Assembly (NCBI RefSeq): GCF_024679095.1
Contig: NW_026110519.1
Span: forward strand, 371,270 to 435,269
From: Eriocheir sinensis
Lineage: Eukaryota > Arthropoda > Malacostraca > Decapoda > Varunidae
Length of the DNA: 64,000 nt
Reading direction: 5' to 3'
A program made the translations under genes and the position numbers. The notes beneath the pieces were generated by a model. That model did no database searches. It had not been told where the DNA came from and was given only the letters and a program-made list of their open reading frames with translations. Of this stretch, positions 42,501-55,029 are shown one piece after another; within the stretch, counting starts at the first letter, position 1, and the number at the start of each line of letters is the position of its first letter.

Positions 42501-42599
42501 TGTCACTCGCCACCTGTTATTGCAATTACTTTCGTCCGGAGCCAAGAAACTCATTTAAACTTGAGGTGACGTGGCGCGACCACTCCTGGCCTGGCTTTT

Positions 42600-42870
42600 T
42601 CACCGTGCCAGGAGTGAGGGAGAGGGAGGAGGAGAGGAGGAGGAGGAGGGTGAGGAGGGGAGAGTGGGGAGGGAGGGGAAGAGGAGAGAATGAAAGAGAA
42701 AAGAGAACAAAAGAGAATGAAAGAGAACAAGAGAAGGAAAAAAGAAAACGAAAAGGAAGATTGAAAAGAAAACTGAAAAAGAAAACTGAAAAAGAAAACT
42801 GAAAATAACGAGAAAAGAACGAAAAGAGAACGATAAAAGAGAACGAGAAGAAAGAACGAAAATAGAACAG
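42600..42870. repeat. purine-rich low-complexity tract
   Basis: GAGGAGG and (GAAAA/GAGAACG)n words on the plus strand with no gene. Confidence 0.7.
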
Positions 42871-42941
42871 AGAGAGAGAGAGAGAGAGAGCACCTGGTTA
42901 CATAATGGAGAGGTAGAGATAGTAAGGGAGATAGGTTTGGT

Positions 42942-43035
<94 letters not shown>
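42871..43035. repeat. GA array and CT array facing each other
   Basis: (GA)n at 42,871-42,889 is followed by 'gcacctggtt'; 'tttggtgc' then leads into (CT)n at 42,943-43,035. The flanks are complementary (gagagagcacc with ggtgctctctc), giving a hairpin with a loop of about 45 bp. Confidence 0.9.
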
Positions 43036-43039
<4 letters not shown>

Positions 43040-43040
<1 letters not shown>

Positions 43041-43740
43041 ACCCTCTTTAAATCCCCTAGAGGATTAACACTTCCTACACCCCTTTCCCTCACCTCACCT
43101 AAGCCCCCCCCACCTCGCTCACCTCACATCCCTTTGCTCCTCCTCATCCCCTAGAGGATTAGCCCTTCCTACTCCTCCCTCACCTCCCCATATTTCTAAG
43201 CCCTCCCCCCCTCACTCACCTTACCTCACATCCTATTTACCCATCCCTTCACCCACCTTACCTCGCCTCTGTCTTAACCTTTCTTGTTCTCACACACCTC
43301 ACTCACCTCACATCCCTTCCTACTCCTCCTCTCTCCCACTTACCTCCTTTCCCAAACTCCCTCTCACTCATCTCACCTATTTCCTAATCCTCCTTGATCT
43401 CACACTCCTCACTCACCGCCTCCCCTTCCCCCTCTTTACTCACCTCACATCCCTTCCTACTCCTCCTCTCTCCCACCTCACCTATTTCCTAACCCTCCTT
43501 GATCTCACACACCTCACTCACGCCTCTCTCCCCTCTTTCACCTCACATCCCTTCCTACTCCTCCTCTCTCCCACCTCACCTATTTCCTAACCCTCCTTGA
43601 TCTCACACACCTCCCTTTCCCCCTCTATACTCACCTCACATCCCTTCCTACTCCTCCTCTCTCTCACTTTTCCTCCATTACTAAACTACCTCTCACACCT
43701 CACCCCTTTCCTAATCCCCTTCACTTTGTGTTTTATCTCT
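43040..43740. repeat. C/T-rich tandem repeat, about 100-bp period
   Basis: Repeated words 'cctcacatcccttcctactc', 'ctcctctctcccacctcacc' and 'ctaaccctccttgatctcac'. Directly precedes the CR1-like element. Confidence 0.75.
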
Positions 43741-43755
43741 TTCATTTCAGCTAAG

Positions 43756-44808
43756 ATGGCACCTAAGAAGTGCAGTACTTGTAACGGTAGCTTCTCAGCT
43801 CACTTTTTTACAGGGCGTTCTGCTGTCTGTCGACTGTGTCTGTCCAGGCAGCATCTCGAGACAAGACTGCAGGAGCAGGAAGAGAAGATGGAAGAAGGCC
43901 AGAATAAAATAATGGAGCTTTCTCTCACCAGGCAGCATCTCGAGACCAGACTGCAGGAGCAAGAAGAGAAGATGGAAGCAGGTCAGAATAAAATAATAGA
44001 GCTTTCTCGCACTGTTGCCTCCTTGCAGGAATTCATCCAGGCTAACGTTGCTGTGGTGCCAAACCCTTCTCCAACCGCTCCCTTGCCCTCAGCGGTACCG
44101 TCGACACCAGCGGACAACACCACGCAACGGAGGATGCTAGTGGCACCGCCCATGATGGCTTCACCGTCGTGAATGGAGGAGCCAAACCAGCCAGACAAGC
44201 GATTTATCCTGTTCATTGCTTCAACAGGTTTGCCATTCTGGAGGAGGAGGACGAGCAGGAGAGCACCTTCCTGGTGGGTGACTCCATGATTCGCCAGCAG
44301 GTCGTTGAGTTCTGCGGCAGAGTTCCTCGTCGAAGACGGAACTATTGCTATCCTGGTGCTGGGATCGACGACATAACTGCTGCTCTTGAGGAGATCTCCC
44401 CCCAGGCTACTAATGATTCACTGTTTGTTATCCACACAGGTACGAACGACGTCACCACGACCCGGTCTGAGGAACTCCTGGAGAAGTACCGTAGGCTCAT
44501 CCAGCAGTATAAGACTAAATCCCCTAACATTTTGATTTCAGGAGTTCTACCACGGACTTGGGCGGAGAGCGACTTTTTCAGTAAGGCCTTCAGCCTAAAC
44601 AACCGCTTACAGACTCTTTGCAGGTAGCTTGACGTGGAGTTCCTAAACGCTTGGGAATTTTTCTATGGACAAAATGAACTTTTCCACAGGGACGGATTGC
44701 ACCTTTCTCCCATCGGGGCAGCCAGACTCGGAAGGCTCCTCAACGAAGCAGTGCGTGTCATCCGAGCAAAAAACGAGTCACGGCCACGTCCCTCCACCCC
44801 GCCCGTGT
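43756..44808 (+). pseudogene. CR1-like ORF1: zinc finger, coiled coil, esterase
   Basis: Starts at the ATG at 43,756. Residues about 6-30 hold CSTCNGSF...CRLC, a small zinc-binding module. A duplicated coiled-coil unit follows (SRQHLETRLQEQEEKMEEGQ, then TRQHLETRLQEQEEKMEAGQ, about 90 bp apart). A frame shift lies near 44,120-44,170. Then comes an SGNH hydrolase: FLVGDSMIRQQ (nucleophile Ser block), HTGTNDV (Asn block) and, after a stop at 44,625, RDGLHLSPIGAARL (Asp-His block). In CR1/L2 elements this esterase is thought to help membrane or RNP handling. It is broken by one shift and one stop. Confidence 0.8.
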
Positions 44809-44884
44809 AAATAGACGCCGTGCATCGCAATAAACCCGTAACCGTGATCCCGCAAGTACCACCACCTGTATTACCAAGCCTCTA

Positions 44885-45800
44885 GATAACTTAAAAATCC
44901 TTAGTTTCAATGCGCGTAGCCTAAGAAACAAATTTGATGAACTGAGATGTCTTGCTTTAACAGAAAATTTTGACATAATTGCTATAACCGAAACATTTAT
45001 CGACACCACAAATATTGATTTAAGTTCCGAATACAACATAGATGGCTACAGACTCTTCAACAAAGATCGTGTAAACAGTAGAGGCGGTGGCGTCGCCCTT
45101 TATGTCAAAAGCTATTTGCAACCCACCGACAAAACACCGGGAAACAGTAACGTTGAACATTTGTGCGTGCGAGTAAACATTGCAAAAGTCAATTTAAATA
45201 TATCTGTCACCTACAGACCTCCCGGGCAATCACTGATGACGACCTTGAAATGTACAGCGTCTTAAGGCAGTCACTTAATAACAACGACTCACTGATATTA
45301 GGAGACTTTAACCTCCCCCATATCGACTGGGCGACACTGTCAGGCACAGAAGGCGAGTCACATAGAATGATCGAATTTCTAGAAGAAAATTATCTAAGCC
45401 AAATGGTTTCTGAGCCAACTCGACAAAATAATATACTCGACCTTGTTATAACGACCCAAGATAACCTTGTCAGTAGTGTCACGGTAGGAGAACACCTCGG
45501 TTCTTGCGATCATAAATTAGTGCGCGTCGACATTAAAGCTCAATCATCAGTGACTGAAAATAAAGTAAAGGTGCCCAATTTCAAAAGAGCTAACTTCGTA
45601 GAAATCCGACATATACTTACTGAAATACAACTATCAGATGACGGCTTCGTTGAGGAAGCCTGGCTAAGCCTTAAAAATCACTTACTCACTCAGCAGAACA
45701 CATTCGTCCCCTTGTGCGAGAAGCGAATTAACACTAATCAAAGCCCACCGTGGTTTAATAGCGAAATTAAACAATCAGTCAATGAGAGAAAATTGTTTTA
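44885..45800 (+). pseudogene. CR1-like ORF2: endonuclease domain
   Basis: AP-type endonuclease blocks in order: LKILSFNARSLRNKFDEL, IIAITETFID, GGGVALYV, SVTYRPPG, ILGDFNLPHIDW, and CDHKLVRVDI (His block with Cys in place of the usual Ser). It cuts target DNA to prime reverse transcription. A frame shift lies near 45,225, between YRPPG and DDDLEMY. An in-frame TAA at 45,799-45,801 separates it from RT. Confidence 0.8.
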
Positions 45801-45801
45801 A

Positions 45802-47654
45802 AGGTTAAAGAAAGACCAAAGCACGCCAGAGAACATTAGACTCTATACTGATGCAAGGCGACGATTCAAAAGACTAGTAGGGCAGGCACAGCGTAGACAT
45901 GAAGAAAATATTGCAGCCACCTGGACAAATAACCCGCACTCTTTCTTCAGTTACATAAACAACAGAAAGGCGATCAAAAGTGGTATTGGACCTTTAACAA
46001 ACAGCGACGGTGCACTAGTGACTGACAGCCAACACATTGCAAACCTCTTAAACAATTACTTTTCCTCGGTGTTTAATACTAACAGTCTTCCTCTCGCTAC
46101 CACCAACACCAGTACTATTGTAAATCTCGAGCATGCATTGCCTAATTTTGAAATAACAACCGATGAAGTCCTTAAAGCTCTCCATTCACTTAAAACAAAT
46201 AAAAGTCCTGGACCTAACAAAGTATATCCAACTCTGCTGAAAGAAACGAAGAGCGAAATACTCTCCTCCCTCACAACCGTATTCAATATGTCCTTGCGAC
46301 AAGGCATCGTCCATTCATATTGGAATAAGGCTAACGTGACACCGATTTTCAAGAAAGGAGACAAAAAGTACCAGGTAATTACAGGCCCATTAGTCTAACT
46401 TCGGTTGTAGGTAAGCTACTTGAGGGCATAATTAGAGACAAAATTGTGAGTTACCTTGAAAGCCACTCATTGATTGGGGACTCACAACATGGCTTCCGAA
46501 ACAAAAGATCCTGCCTATCAAACCTATTAACCTTTTATAACGACCTCTTCACTGTTTATGACGTAACCAAATCACTGGACGTAGTCTATCTTGATTTCCA
46601 GAAAGCGTTTGATAAAGTCCCGCATCATAAATTACTTTACAAATTAAAGCAAATAGGTATTGACGGTCAAGTAAACCAATGGATCGCGAATTGGTTGAGC
46701 AACAGACAACAAAGAGTAGTGATTGACGGATTTAACTCAGAGTGGGCGCCTGTCACTAGTGGCGTCCTCAGGGCTCGGTCCTTGGCCCAGTGCTCTTCAT
46801 TATTTACATCAACGACGTGGATGTTGGACTCAATAACCGCATTAGTAAATTTGCAGACGACACAAAGATTGGTAACTCGGTTCTCACTGACGAAGACAGG
46901 CAGAGCCTCCAAGAGGATTTGCACAAAATTTCAGCTTGGTCGGATAGATGGAGATGCCCTTTAACGTAGACAAGTGCCAGGTCCTTCTGTTGGAACGAGG
47001 AATAAAGTTCGAATACGAAATGCGCGGCGTTAAACTCAAAAGCGTTCAATGCGTCAAAGACTTGGGGTCAAAATCGCGTCAAACCTCAAATTCTCACAGC
47101 AATGCATCGATGCAGCAAATAAAGCGAACAGAATGTTGGGCTTCATTAAAAGAAACTTTTTATTCAAGAATAAAGATGTAATACTCCCGCTCTACAACAG
47201 TTTAGTCAGACCCCACTTGGAATATGCGGTACAGTTTTGGTCCACCCACCATGCAAAGGATATTGCTAAATTAGAAGGTGTTCAGCGTCGGGCAACGAAA
47301 ATGATCCCTTCCTTGCGCAACAAATCCTACGAAGAAAGGCTTTCTATCCTTAACATGTTCTCTCTTGAGAAACGTCGCCTCCGAGGAAAATTGATCGAAT
47401 GTTTTAAAATACTTAATGGTTTCACGAATGTAGACAGATCAACATTGTTTATGATCGATGACAGTCTGCGCACGAGGAACAATGGCGTAAAACTCAGATG
47501 TAGACAAGTAAATTCAGATTGCACCAAATTTTTCTTCACCAACGTTGTAGTGCGAGAATGGAATAAGCTTCCACCATCAGTGGTCCAGTGTAACACGATT
47601 GACTCCTTCAAAAATAAGCTCGACCGTCACTTCCTTCAACTTAATATCAACTAG
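45802..47654 (+). pseudogene. CR1-like ORF2: reverse transcriptase and C-terminal region
   Basis: RT blocks: KTNKSPGPNKV, VTPIFKKGDK, then after a shift near 46,372 ISLTSVVGKLLEGI, QHGFRNKRSC, VYLDFQKAFDKVPH. A base is lost at the PQGS block near 46,757. The active-site FADDTK is present at 46,850-46,867 in another frame. Further shifts lie near 46,955 and 47,065. The C-terminal part (47,049-47,654) is open: VRPHLEYAVQFW, LEGVQRRATKMIPSLR, FFTNVVVREWNKLPPSVV, ending SFKNKLDRHF. Catalytic residues are kept but the gene cannot make one protein. Confidence 0.88.
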
Positions 47655-47790
47655 AGCAGAAATGCAACGTTTTGGAGTCTTCTGATTAATGTAAAATCAC
47701 TTAGGTTTAAGGACAGACCACCAAGTCTGGACCATGGGGTCTGTGTGGTCTGATTTTCTATGTAAATCTATGTAAATCTCTCTCTCTCTC
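47655..47790 (+). mobile_element. CR1-like 3' UTR and tail
   Basis: Contains 'gaccatggggtctgtgtggt' and ends in two 'tctatgtaaa' words, then a CT run. The short tail repeat is the expected mark of RT priming in this clade. Confidence 0.65.
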
Positions 47791-47817
47791 TCTCGTTCCT
47801 AGTTTCTGATATCGTGG

Positions 47818-47975
47818 TAGTGGTAATAGTATTATTATTATTATTATTAGTAGTAGTAGTAGTTGTAGTAATAGTAGTAGTAGTAGTTGTAGTAATAGTA
47901 GTAGTAGTAGTAATAGTAGCAGTAGTCGTCGTCGTCGTAGTATTAGTAGTAGCAGTAGTAGTAGTAGCGCCGGCA
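47818..47975. repeat. (TAG/TAT)n trinucleotide array
   Basis: Interrupted TTA, TAG and GTC triplets just after the CR1-like tail. Gives artefact poly-Val and poly-Leu frames. Confidence 0.95.
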
Positions 47976-48232
47976 GGCTTTTTCCAAGGGTCTCTTGAAC
48001 AGCCCCAGCCCGTTCGTGGCGCAAGCAAATTTTATTTATATTGGCTGCCGTGATGTGTGACTCTTGCCAGGCCCATGCTGCCCCCCGGTGCTCCTTCTGA
48101 CCGAAGTCGCTGAAGTTAGTGTTGGCTGAAGACCAAGGCAGCATATGGGTAATCCTCAGACACTCGGGGAGGGCTTTCAAACTCAGCGTGGTTCGGTTAG
48201 ACTCGAGGTCCACAGGTCTACCACGCTGTAGT
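47976..48232 (-). CDS. possible host exon, unknown protein
   Basis: A minus frame with balanced composition reads RGRPVDLESNRTTL, KALPECLRITHMLPWSS and KEHRGAAWAWQESH. It is preceded by a candidate acceptor (ctactacag| at about 48,232) and is open into the TAG array at its 3' side. No family is recognised and no second exon was found, so it may be chance or an old gene piece. Confidence 0.25.
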
Positions 48233-48429
48233 AGAAGTAAACAAAAACAATAGATCATTTAAGTGGTTTAAGGCCTCTCTGAATTATAAGATGGTAGTGA
48301 ATGTAACACCTGAAGGACAATACAAGCATTAGCTACCTGAGTAGACAGGAATAAGGAGCATGGTAGACTCACCCACTATGACTCACCGAATCAACTCAGG
48401 AAGGGAACGAGGCCAGTGATGCCTCCTCC

Positions 48430-48620
48430 GCTAAAGATCGTGGGAGGAGGAGGAGGAGGAGGAGGAGGAAGAAGCGTTCTGTTGTCTCGTATGGAATGAG
48501 CGAAGGCTTATTCACGTATGAGGCTTTGAAGGGGATGGTGCACTATTTATGTGTCTTGAGGGCTTAACGAAGGAGGAGGAGGAGAGGGAGGAGGAGGAGG
48601 AGGAGGAGGAGGAGGAGATA
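48430..48620. repeat. (GGA)n tracts
   Basis: GGA runs at 48,444-48,470 and 48,570-48,617; between them no gene. Confidence 0.9.
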
Positions 48621-48686
48621 ATCTACCGTTTGAGTGATCGGTAAAGGTGAACGTGTCCCCTCCTCCTCTTCAATGAGTGAGAGAGT

Positions 48687-48821
<135 letters not shown>

Positions 48822-48934
48822 CGTGGGCAGAATCTGTTCCGTTTAAAGGTCAAAGAATTAAAGAGAGCAAAAATGTGTAGTCTGGTTTAAATTAGTGTGT
48901 TAGGACACGTGCTCTAAATGGCGGGGTTTAAATG

Positions 48935-49650
48935 TTTTTTTTTCTTCCCACGCCTTCCTTCACTCATCGCCACTTCTTACTCTCTTTCTTCCTTTCCTCC
49001 ACTTCTTTTTTCCTCCACGCCTCCCTTCCCTCGTCTCCACTTCTTACTCCCTCTCTCTACTCTCCTCTCTTCTATTATTTCCTCTTTATTTCTTCTTTTC
49101 TTCCACTTCTTTTTCCCTCCACGCCTCCCTTCCCTAATCTCCACTTCTTACTCCCTCTCTCTACTCTTCTCTTTTCTTGTATTTCCTCTTTATTTCTTCC
49201 TTTCTTCCACTTCTTTTTTCCTTCCACGCCTCCATTCCCTCATCTCCACTTCTTACTCCCTCTCTTTACTCCACTTCTTTTTTTCTACCACGCCTCCCTT
49301 CCCTCATCTCCCCTTCTTACTTCCTCTCTTCATTCTTCTCTCTTCTTGTATTTCTCTCTTATTTCTTCCTTTCTTCCACTTCTCTTTTTCTTCCACGCCT
49401 CCCTTCCCTCGTCTCCACTTCTTACTCCCTCTCTTTACTCTTCTCTCTTCTTTTCCTTTCCTCTACTTCTCTTTTCCTTCCACGCCTCCCTTCCCTTATC
49501 TCCTCTTCCTTTATTTCCCGCTATTTCTTCCTTTCTTCCACTTCTTCGTCCCTCTCTTTCTTTCTTCCACCTTTCTTTCTCCTATCCCACTTTCGTTCCC
49601 TTCCACTTCTAGCTCCATTCATGTTATTTTTCTCGCCCCTTCCTGCTCAT
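48935..49650. repeat. C/T-rich tandem repeat, about 117-bp period
   Basis: Five to six degenerate units share 'ccacgcctcccttccctcat', 'ctccacttcttactccctct' and 'cctctttatttcttcctttc'. No gene; the long Ser/Leu/Phe frames follow from the composition. Confidence 0.85.
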
Positions 49651-49935
49651 GCATCTTCAAATACGTTTTATCACCCTTTCTTCCTCTTCCCCGATTCCTC
49701 CTTTCCTTCTCTCTTTCTATCTCCTTTCCTTCTCTTTCTCTCCCTGTTCCTCCTATTCTTCCTTTTATCTCCCCCTACTCTCTCTTCTTCCTTTCTTATC
49801 TTTATACTTTGAGAACATGTGAAGAGATTTGTCTGTGGTGTATTATAGAAAAGTAAATAACTCTTGAGTAGAAAGATCATAACTCAGACTGTCCTAATTT
49901 GATGCCTAACACAATGGGTATGATATTCGTTAGTT

Positions 49936-49967
<32 letters not shown>

Positions 49968-50380
49968 CCTTCTTTTTTCCTCTCCTTCTCCCCTTCCTTC
50001 TTTCTCTCTTCCCTTTTCTTTCTCTTTTTTTCCTTTTCTCCTCCTTCCCTCTTGCTCTTTTTTTCTCTTTTTCCTTTCATTCTTGCCTTCTCTTTTTCCT
50101 TTCCTTCTCCCCTTCCTTCTTTCTCTCTTTTCTTTCTCTTTCTCCTCTTTCCTTTTCTCCTCCTTCCATCGTGTCCTTTTTTTCTCTTGTCTCTCTCCTT
50201 TCATTCTTGCCTTCTCTCTTTCTTTCCTTCTTGCTCTCCCTCCTCCCTTTTCCCCTCCCATTATTCTCCCCTTTCCTCCTTCCTTCTTTTTTTCCTTCTT
50301 TCTTTCCTCCCTACTCTTCCCTTTACCCAATTACCCCACAGAAAAGACCAAATTATCACATCTGGGGAAACTTACCTTAG
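49651..50380. other. pyrimidine-rich low-complexity DNA
   Basis: Mostly CT and CTTT words; (CT)n at 49,936-49,960 and a degenerate 70-115-bp periodicity at 49,965-50,290. No gene. Confidence 0.7.
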
Positions 50381-50500
<120 letters not shown>

Positions 50501-50669
50501 GGTATATCTGATTTATCATTTATTTTTTACTTTTTCCTTCCAATTTCTGTCTGTTTCTTCTTGTCCTCATTTATTGTGTTTTTTTCTAGTTTTCTTCAGT
50601 TCTCTTTTCCCTTCCTCCTCTTCCTTTCTTTCCCTCTTCTCCTCTCTCTTCTATCTCTCTTCACTCATC

Positions 50670-50785
50670 GTTCCTTCCTTCCTTCCTGCCTTCCTTCCTT
50701 CCTTCCTCCCTTCCTCCTTTCTTTCTTCCTTCCTTCCTTCCTTTCTTCCTTCCTTCCTTCCTTCCATCCTTCCTTCCTTGTTCTT
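50670..50785. repeat. (CTTC)n microsatellite
   Basis: CTTC/CTTT tetranucleotides with few breaks. Confidence 0.92.
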
Positions 50786-50947
50786 CTGTTCTTCTCCTCT
50801 CTTTCGTTTCCTTTCCTTTCCCTTTTCCTCTTTATTTCGTGTCCTCTCCTTTCCTATCCTTTCTTCCCTTTCCTTTTCTTGCCTCTTTCTGGTTTTCTTT
50901 TCTTTCCTGTTTGTTCTTTTCTCCTTATTCAGTTCGGTGCTCTTCTA

Positions 50948-51838
50948 AGCCTCCTCAGCCCCTGGTAATATAGGAAGGTGTTTAATAGATGACCCACAGG
51001 TAATGGGAAGTCAGGTATATGTCCAATTAAAGCGTGTAGAGAGTGTGAGCTGAGGCTATAAGTGCGCCTGGCCCCGGTGCACATCTCCGTCTCCTCAGCC
51101 CTTGGTAATAGAGGAAGGTGTTTAAATGATGATCCACAGGTAATGGGAACTCAGGTACATGTCCAATTAAGGTGTTAAGAGGGTGTGGACCTACTCTACA
51201 GATGCGCGTGGCCTCAGTGCTCATCTCCGTCACGTCAGCCCTTGGTAATATAGGAAGGTGTTAACAGATGATTCACAGGTAATGGGAACTCAAGTAGATG
51301 TCCAATTAAGGTGATAAGAGGGTGTGGGTAGAGGCTATAAGTGCGCGTTGCCTCGGTGCTCATATCCGCCTCCTCAGCCCTTGGTAACATAGGAAAGTGT
51401 TTAATAGATGATCCACAGGTATGGGAACTCAGGTAGATGTCTAATTAAGGTGTCTAGAGGGTGTGGACTTCCTCTATAGATGCGCGTGACCTCATTGCTC
51501 ATCTCCGTCACGTCAGCCCTTGGTAATATAGAAGGTGTTAACAGATGATCCACAGGTAATGATAACTCAGGTAGATGTGTAATTAGGGTGTAAAGAGGGT
51601 GTGGGCTGAGGCTATAAGTGCGCGTTGCCTCGGTGCTCATTTCCGTCTCCTTAGTCCTTGGAAATATAGGAAGGTGTTTAATAGATGATCCTCAGGTAAT
51701 GGGAACTCAGGTAGATGTCCAATTAAGGTGATAAGAGGGTGTGGGCTGAGGCTATAAGTGCACGTGGCCTCAGTGCTCAACTCCCGTAACATAGACAGGT
51801 GTTCCAATAGGTAATAGAAACTCAGGTGGATGCATTTT
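50948..51838. repeat. about 137-bp tandem repeat, 6-7 copies
   Basis: The units start at 'cctcagcccttggtaatata' (near 50,951, 51,095, 51,232, 51,373, 51,511, 51,651; the last is partial) and include 'gatgatccacaggtaatggg', 'tagatgtccaattaaggtg' and 'ggctataagtgcgcg'. No gene. Confidence 0.92.
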
Positions 51839-51919
51839 CTCTTTTATAGGACAAAGTTCATATACTTTATATAAATGAAAATGATTGCTCAGACCATCAC
51901 CACAACACCCACCACCCTC

Positions 51920-52480
51920 ACTACCTCCTCCTCCTCCTCCTCCCCCTCCTCCTAACCCTCCCCCTCCTCCTCCCCCTCCTCCTCCTCCTCCTCCTCCTCA
52001 CCATTACTATCAGGCCTAGAGGTGTGTGGTGTGAGGAAAGGGTACGTAAGGAAGGAGGGGAGAAAGAGAACTGAAGGGAGGGAAGGAAGAAAAGGAAAGG
52101 GGAGGTATTTAAGTAGGTAAAAGGAAGGAAGGTGAAGGATGGGAGGGAAGGGAGGGAGGGGAGGAGAGGGAGGTAGGTTGATTGGAAGGGAGAAGGGAAG
52201 GGAAAGGAAGGAAAGGGAGGAGAGGAAGAGAAGAGGGAGGTATTTATGTGAGAAGAGAGGAAGGGAGGAAAAAAGGGAAGGAAAGGAGAGGAGAGTTAGG
52301 TAGTTAGGTTGGTAGGAAGGGAGGAGGGGAAGGAAGGAAGGGAAGAGAGGGTTGGAAAGGGAAGGATGAGGAAGGTGTTTTTTGTCTTTATTTTTCATTT
52401 TAGATTGGAGGGAAGGGAAGGGAGAAGGAGAAGGAGGAGGAGGAGGAAGGAGGCAGGCGGAGGAGGGAAATGGTTGGGGA
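51920..52480. repeat. (CTC)n then purine-rich GGAA/GGGA tract
   Basis: CTC triplets at 51,925-52,000; then GGAGGGAAGG words to 52,480 with a loose period. No gene. Confidence 0.85.
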
Positions 52481-52497
52481 TTAAGGGATAGTATACC

Positions 52498-52778
<281 letters not shown>

Positions 52779-52796
52779 CCCAGATGACGCAAGCCT

Positions 52797-53199
<403 letters not shown>

Positions 53200-53264
53200 C
53201 TTCATTTTAATCCGTTCAAAGTGTGAAAAAATTCCTTTATACGTGAAAAAATGAAAACTCTGAT

Positions 53265-53265
53265 G

Positions 53266-53346
<81 letters not shown>

Positions 53347-53350
53347 ATAG
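53265..53350. repeat. (TAG)n array, left flank of an RLE LINE
   Basis: About 27 GTA/TAG units, ending exactly where the truncated RT begins. Confidence 0.98.
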
Positions 53351-54165
53351 AATACATACAAGGAACCTGCCAGACTGTTCATCAGCAGTCATAATGACCA
53401 ACGACTTGGAGACCCGGTTGCCATACAATCCTCAGAGGGCACCACCCAGGGGGACCCAGTGGCCATGGCAATGTTTGCCCTGGGAATGATGAAGCTGCAG
53501 GACATCATCCGCCATGAAAACACCAACGTCAAACAGGTGGCGTATGCGGATGACCTCACCGGGGTAGGAAAGTCTGCAGACCTCAGGAAATGGTGGGACC
53601 TCGTCAATGAACATTTCCCTAAAATAGGGTACCGTCCCAAAGCCACGAAGTCTGTGGTGATTGTAAAACCAGAGGCATACGATCATGCCAAAACAGCGTT
53701 CCAGGGCAGTAACATGAAACTGTCAGTGACTGGCGAAAGACACCTCGGGGCAGCCATTGGAACAGCTGAATACAGAACCGAATATGTGAAAACAGCTGTA
53801 AAGCGCTGGGAGTCCGAGCTGCAGAGACTGAGCGAGATCGCCAAAACAGAACCGCAGGCAGCCTACGCAGCATTTACGTACGGTGTCAAGCATAAATGGA
53901 ACTACCTCATGAGGACAGTTCCTGATGTTGCTCCGTTACTAAAACCTCTGGAAGATGCTATCAGAAACACCTTCATACCGGCGATAGAAAATGGGAGATG
54001 TCCCAGTGACCAGGAGAGAAGATTGCTGTAGTTGCCGCCAAGAATGGGTGGGCTCGGCATCACCAACCCGCAAAATCTGGCTGAGTCTGAATTCGGGAAC
54101 TCAATCCGAATCACAGCCTCCTTGACCGGATATATTACCAATCAAAATGAAAGGGAGAAGACAAC
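53351..54165 (+). pseudogene. RLE LINE: RT, second half
   Basis: Blocks: SSEGTTQGDPVAMAMFALG (QG block), VKQVAYADDLTGVG (active-site YADD at 53,540-53,551), YRPKATKS, and CPSDQERRLL. An in-frame TAG at 54,029-54,031 breaks the conserved LPPRMGGLGITNP block. It joins the next part by a frame change near 54,165. The upstream fingers and palm blocks are missing through 5' truncation. Confidence 0.7.
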
Positions 54166-55029
54166 CTCAAGATATTAGGTCACTAAGGAATGAAATCTCC
54201 ATAAACAGAGAAGGAAAACAGAGAGACACTCTGAGTGACCTAATGAGAGAACTCCCAGAAGACACAAGGAGGAGGACAGATATTGCACAGGAAGTGGGCG
54301 CTTCAAACTGGCTAACCACACTACCTATCAGGGCAAAAGGCTTCAACTTAAAAAAAAAAAGAATTTACTGATGCCCTTGCCCTCAGGTATGGCTGGCCAG
54401 TGGATGAGCTCCCAAACATGTGTAACTGTGGCTCACCCTTCAACCAAAATCATGCCATGACATGCAAGAGAGGAGGTTTCGTCTGCATGAGACATGATGA
54501 AGTAAGAGACGTAACAGCTCAGATGCTGAAAGAAGTCTGCCACGACGTGACTGTGGAACCCATGCTGCTCCCTCTGCAAGGCGAACACCTCGCCAGACGC
54601 ACCGCTAATGTTTCGAACGAAGCACGAGAGGATGTTAGCGCCAGAGGGTTTTGGACTCGTGGACAAAGGGCATATTTTGACATAAGGAACAGAAGAAACG
54701 AACAAGAGAAGAACAGAGCATATGAAGAAAAAATACAGAATGTGGACCAGGGCTCCTTCACCCCGGTAGTATTCACGACGGCAGGAGGGATGGGACCAAG
54801 GGCGCAGAGCTTCTACGCAAGACTCGCCGAAACACTGGCGGATAAGAAACAACAGCCAGGAGGCAGTGTGGTCGCCTGGATGAGATGCAGGCTTTCCTTC
54901 TCCCTCCTGAGGTCAGCCTTGGTCTGCCTGAGAGGAACCAGGTCACCTGCACCCAAAACCACCCGCATTGCTGACCTGGACTTTGAGGCGACGGTGGTTG
55001 ATAGTCGTATCAACCACAAGCTCTGTTAG
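54147..55029 (+). pseudogene. RLE LINE: linker, zinc finger and endonuclease
   Basis: The first frame (54,147-54,371) holds the linker with SNWLTTLPIRAKGFNL. An A-run near 54,350-54,360 causes a frame shift. The second frame (54,366-55,029) has C-x-C-x7-H-x4-C (CNCGSPFNQNHAMTC), RHDEVRD, a conserved EP in VTVEPMLLPL, RGFWTRGQRAYFDIR and FTTAGGMG. The C-C-H-C finger before an RHD motif is the mark of the R2-type restriction-like endonuclease that nicks the target site. Its second Asp block is best placed at YFDIR. Confidence 0.65.

Larger units (their letters stand above)
43750..47790 (+). mobile_element. CR1-like LINE, nearly full length but broken
   Basis: A plus-strand non-LTR retrotransposon with ORF1 (zinc-finger head, coiled coil, SGNH esterase domain) and ORF2 (apurinic-type endonuclease, RT, C-terminal domain). 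The esterase in ORF1 is known from CR1/L2-type elements. The 3' end has two copies of a short 'tctatgtaaa' repeat, as CR1 elements have short 3' tandem repeats. I count at least seven frame breaks. It reaches nearly full length, while all other LINEs in the window are stubs. Confidence 0.85.

Noticed and set aside
48918..49856. Long Ser/Leu/Phe frames
   Set aside because: The C/T-rich DNA has few stop codons in any plus frame; several overlapping frames give the same kind of product.
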